A stretch of DNA of 64,000 nucleotides from Mycolicibacterium psychrotolerans. GTDB lineage: Bacteria > Actinomycetota > Actinomycetes > Mycobacteriales > Mycobacteriaceae. Both the position numbers and the translations under genes were made by a program. Positions within the stretch are counted from its first letter, which is position 1. The number at the start of each line of letters is the position of its first letter. The notes under the pieces were generated by a model that was not told the DNA's origin, searched no databases, and saw only the letters and a list, made by a program, of their open reading frames with translations. The DNA is taken from NCBI RefSeq assembly GCF_010729305.1, contig NZ_AP022574.1:3658001-3722000 (forward strand), given 5' to 3'. Below, piece by piece: positions 61,860-64,000 of the stretch.

Positions 61860-64000
61860 CAGATACCGCTCTCACTGCCACTGCGGGCAGATTCCACGCT
61901 GTCGAACAGCGCGTCCAACACACTGATCGAATCGGCTGTCACGTCGTCGGATTCGTCTTGTGGTTCGTCCTCCGGGGTGATCAAGGTTGCAATGTGACTC
62001 GCGAATGACCCAATGGTCGGGTTGTCCCACAGCATCGTCGCCGAGAGGTCCACCCGAACCAGTTGCTTGGCGTCGCGCAACAGATTCATCGCCATCATCG
62101 AATCCATGCCGAGATCGGGAAAGGGCATGTCGAAATCGACTGCAGTGTCCGGCATGCCGAGTTCGCGGGCCAGGATCGCCCGCAGTCGTGTCCGCAGCTG
62201 CTCAAGGCGCTCGGAGCCCGACATCACCGACCAGTCGACGAACTCGACCGGTGCAGCGCTGTGATCGTCGACCACGGGTGCCGGCGCCGACTCGGCGGAG
62301 GCGTACTTCAAACCCCGGATCTCGACACAGGCCACACCGTCACGGTCTCTCACCGCCAGATCGATCACGAGATCGTCGCCGTCGCCGCCTTCGCGCCGCG
62401 TCGCTTCGACGACAAAATTCGCCCCAGACACCGGGTGCCGCCACCACATCCCTTCCACCGCGGCCGGCAGCAGAAGCGTGGGATTGTCGGGGTCGGCGAG
62501 GCGGGCGACGTGCACTGCGGCGTCCATCAAGGCTGCCGAGAGGGCTGGGCCCTGCGAGTCGGGCAGCGAGATCTCGGCGCGCAATGCCCCAGCCGCGGCC
62601 CCACTCTCGCCGACCGTCCAATCGAACGGTTGGCCCTCCACGCCCCAGGCACGCTGCAACTCGGCGATCGTCGCCGCGTCATAGCGCGATGCCGGCAAGT
62701 GACCGACCTCCACCGCGGCCCGGCCGCCCCCGAACTCGGTGACTTGAGCGCTCGCGTGCCGAATCCACCGCTCGACGGGTGTGTCCGGGGACGCACTGGT
62801 TGACACGGTGATGCTTGTCCCGTCGGACACCACATGGACGACGCGCCGCTGGCTCGCCACTATCGGGTACTCGAACCGCAACTCGCTCACGGACCCAACG
62901 CCCAGCTGTTCGGCCGCGCTGGAAAGCGTCTGCAGCAGAACAGAGATCGGGACAACGTCCACACCGCGCACCCGGTGGTCGTGGGGATAGGGCTTGGACT
63001 GTGGAATCAGTCGCGCCCGCCAGTCGTGATCATGGATCGGGCTGGTGATTCGTTCGCCGAGCACTGTTCCGTAGATCGGATCAGGCAGCCCGTCGAGGTC
63101 TGGCACGTCTGCATCCGGTTCGGCGAGCAGATCGTCGAGTACCCGCACCGATGCGCGCATGCGGTACGCATCGGCCAGCCGTCCCCAGTCCGCGCCGGCG
63201 ACGACATACTGCACGCCGGCATCGGGGCTCAGCACCGTCGACAACATTTTCAGCGCGGCGTCGTTGGGCATCGGTTCCAGGCCCGCCGCCGCCAGCTGTG
63301 GATGAGTGTCCGCCCACGTTTTGAACAAGCCCCAGTCGATGACCGTGGCCGGCAGGCCGAGCGCCCGACGCAGATAGGCAAACGTATCGGCGAAGGCGTT
63401 GCCTGCCGTGTAGTGCGAGACAGCTCGGGAGCCCAGGATGCCGGTGATCGAGGAGAACAACACGAATCGGCGAACCGGTGTGCTCAGCGTGAGCTTGTGC
63501 AACACCGCGACAGCGTCCAACTTCGGACGGAACATCTCATTCAGGTCGCCGTCCGTCATGTCCGTCAGCAGCGCCTCACCGCCTGCCAACGTCGCCAGAT
63601 AGACGCCGTCCAGCGGCGGCAGGTCAGCACCGAAACGCGCGAACAGGGCACCCATCGCCGCCTCGTCAGCGGCGTCGCCAGCAACCTCAACCAGCGTGGT
63701 GCCCGCCGCCGCCAACTCGGCACCCAACTCGCTGAGCTGCGATCCGCGGCGCGACACCGCGACGATCGTCGCCGCACCCATCTGCGCCAGCTGACGAATG
63801 ACGTAGGGTCCGACGTTGCCCGTGGCGCCCAGCACCAGATGGCTGGTACCGGGCTCCAGGCCGGTCAGCGTCGTTGCCGGAGCGGGGGCACGCCGGAGGC
63901 GTGGCACATGCCTGATCCCGCCCCGGTAGACGGCCTGATCGTCGCGGCGTTCGTCACCCTCGCTCGCGTCGGCTTCGGCTACCACGTAACGCGCCACCAG
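61859..64000 (-). CDS. Type I polyketide synthase, C-terminal part with KR-DH-ACP order (runs off the window)
   Basis: The C-terminal 713 or so residues are visible. KR (visible residues about 51-245) has the cofactor motif LVLGATGNVG and catalytic Lys159, Ser183, Tyr196 and Asn200. After it comes a dehydratase-like double-hotdog domain (about 320-570) with HRVRGVDVVP (HxxxGxxxxP, His341) and DAAVH (Asp492). The ACP (about 600-670) has LGMDSM with Ser633. By position this is the ppsC equivalent, but M. tuberculosis PpsC is KS-AT-DH-ER-KR-ACP with no DH after KR. Whether an ER or another DH lies upstream cannot be seen. It joins ppsD with a one-base overlap. Confidence 0.88.
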   Translation of the reverse strand: MVARYVVAEADASEGDERRDDQAVYRGGIRHVPRLRRAPAPATTLTGLEPGTSHLVLGATGNVGPYVIRQLAQMGAATIVAVSRRGSQLSELGAELAAAGTTLVEVAGDAADEAAMGALFARFGADLPPLDGVYLATLAGGEALLTDMTDGDLNEMFRPKLDAVAVLHKLTLSTPVRRFVLFSSITGILGSRAVSHYTAGNAFADTFAYLRRALGLPATVIDWGLFKTWADTHPQLAAAGLEPMPNDAALKMLSTVLSPDAGVQYVVAGADWGRLADAYRMRASVRVLDDLLAEPDADVPDLDGLPDPIYGTVLGERITSPIHDHDWRARLIPQSKPYPHDHRVRGVDVVPISVLLQTLSSAAEQLGVGSVSELRFEYPIVASQRRVVHVVSDGTSITVSTSASPDTPVERWIRHASAQVTEFGGGRAAVEVGHLPASRYDAATIAELQRAWGVEGQPFDWTVGESGAAAGALRAEISLPDSQGPALSAALMDAAVHVARLADPDNPTLLLPAAVEGMWWRHPVSGANFVVEATRREGGDGDDLVIDLAVRDRDGVACVEIRGLKYASAESAPAPVVDDHSAAPVEFVDWSVMSGSERLEQLRTRLRAILARELGMPDTAVDFDMPFPDLGMDSMMAMNLLRDAKQLVRVDLSATMLWDNPTIGSFASHIATLITPEDEPQDESDDVTADSISVLDALFDSVESARSGSESGI

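Overview
The window is chromosomal DNA of a mycobacterium outside the M. tuberculosis complex. This is shown by the gene order ureABC, Rv1847-like thioesterase, blaI/M56 peptidase, gnd1, guaB1, paired CBS/DUF21 proteins, glcB and Rv1836c-like protein, which matches the Rv1836c-Rv1850 neighbourhood. IdeR-type iron boxes, leaderless starts and high-GC codon use agree with this.

Positions 1-21877 are mostly ordinary core genome. They hold the 5' part of the urease operon (minus strand), an IdeR-linked reductase-like protein, BlaI with its M56 peptidase, 6-phosphogluconate dehydrogenase, GuaB1, an IdeR-linked ferric-iron ABC importer (minus strand), two CBS/DUF21 membrane proteins, malate synthase G, a VWA protein, a cyclooxygenase-like haem oxygenase and an AlkB alkane hydroxylase. 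Right after alkB lies a frameshifted scrap of a second alkB (about 22145-22243). It marks the junction with an accessory region.

Positions 22321-64000 form one large lipid biosynthesis island. Its right half is a phthiocerol (DIM/PGL)-type assembly line on the minus strand: the C-terminal part of a PKS, a PpsD-like PKS (KS-AT-DH-KR-ACP), a PpsE-like PKS (KS-AT-ACP-condensation-like), DrrA/B/C exporter proteins, PapA5 acyltransferase and an SDR, nearly all with overlapping stop/start codons. Its left half holds tailoring genes: a homologue of Rv2951c (phthiodiolone ketoreductase), two homologues of Rv2952 (phthiotriol O-methyltransferase), three CYP138-like P450s, two paralogous Baeyer-Villiger-type flavin monooxygenases, two LCM-family methyltransferases, an alpha/beta hydrolase, and a flavodoxin-like/DUF2505/nitroreductase operon. 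Between these lie at least six exported proteins: three PE-PPE-domain serine hydrolases of the kind that act as periplasmic acyltransferases in other mycobacterial lipid loci, one cutinase, and two paralogous exported proteins of unknown function. Five of the six end in long acidic or Ser/Gly-rich tails.

My reading is that the island makes and exports a DIM-like polyketide wax that is oxidised and methylated well beyond known phthiocerol lipids. The P450-BVMO cassette occurs twice, and a P450 sits between the two Rv2952-like methyltransferases. The terminal PKS module also has an unusual KR-then-DH domain order. The gene families are well supported by sequence; the chemical product is inference.
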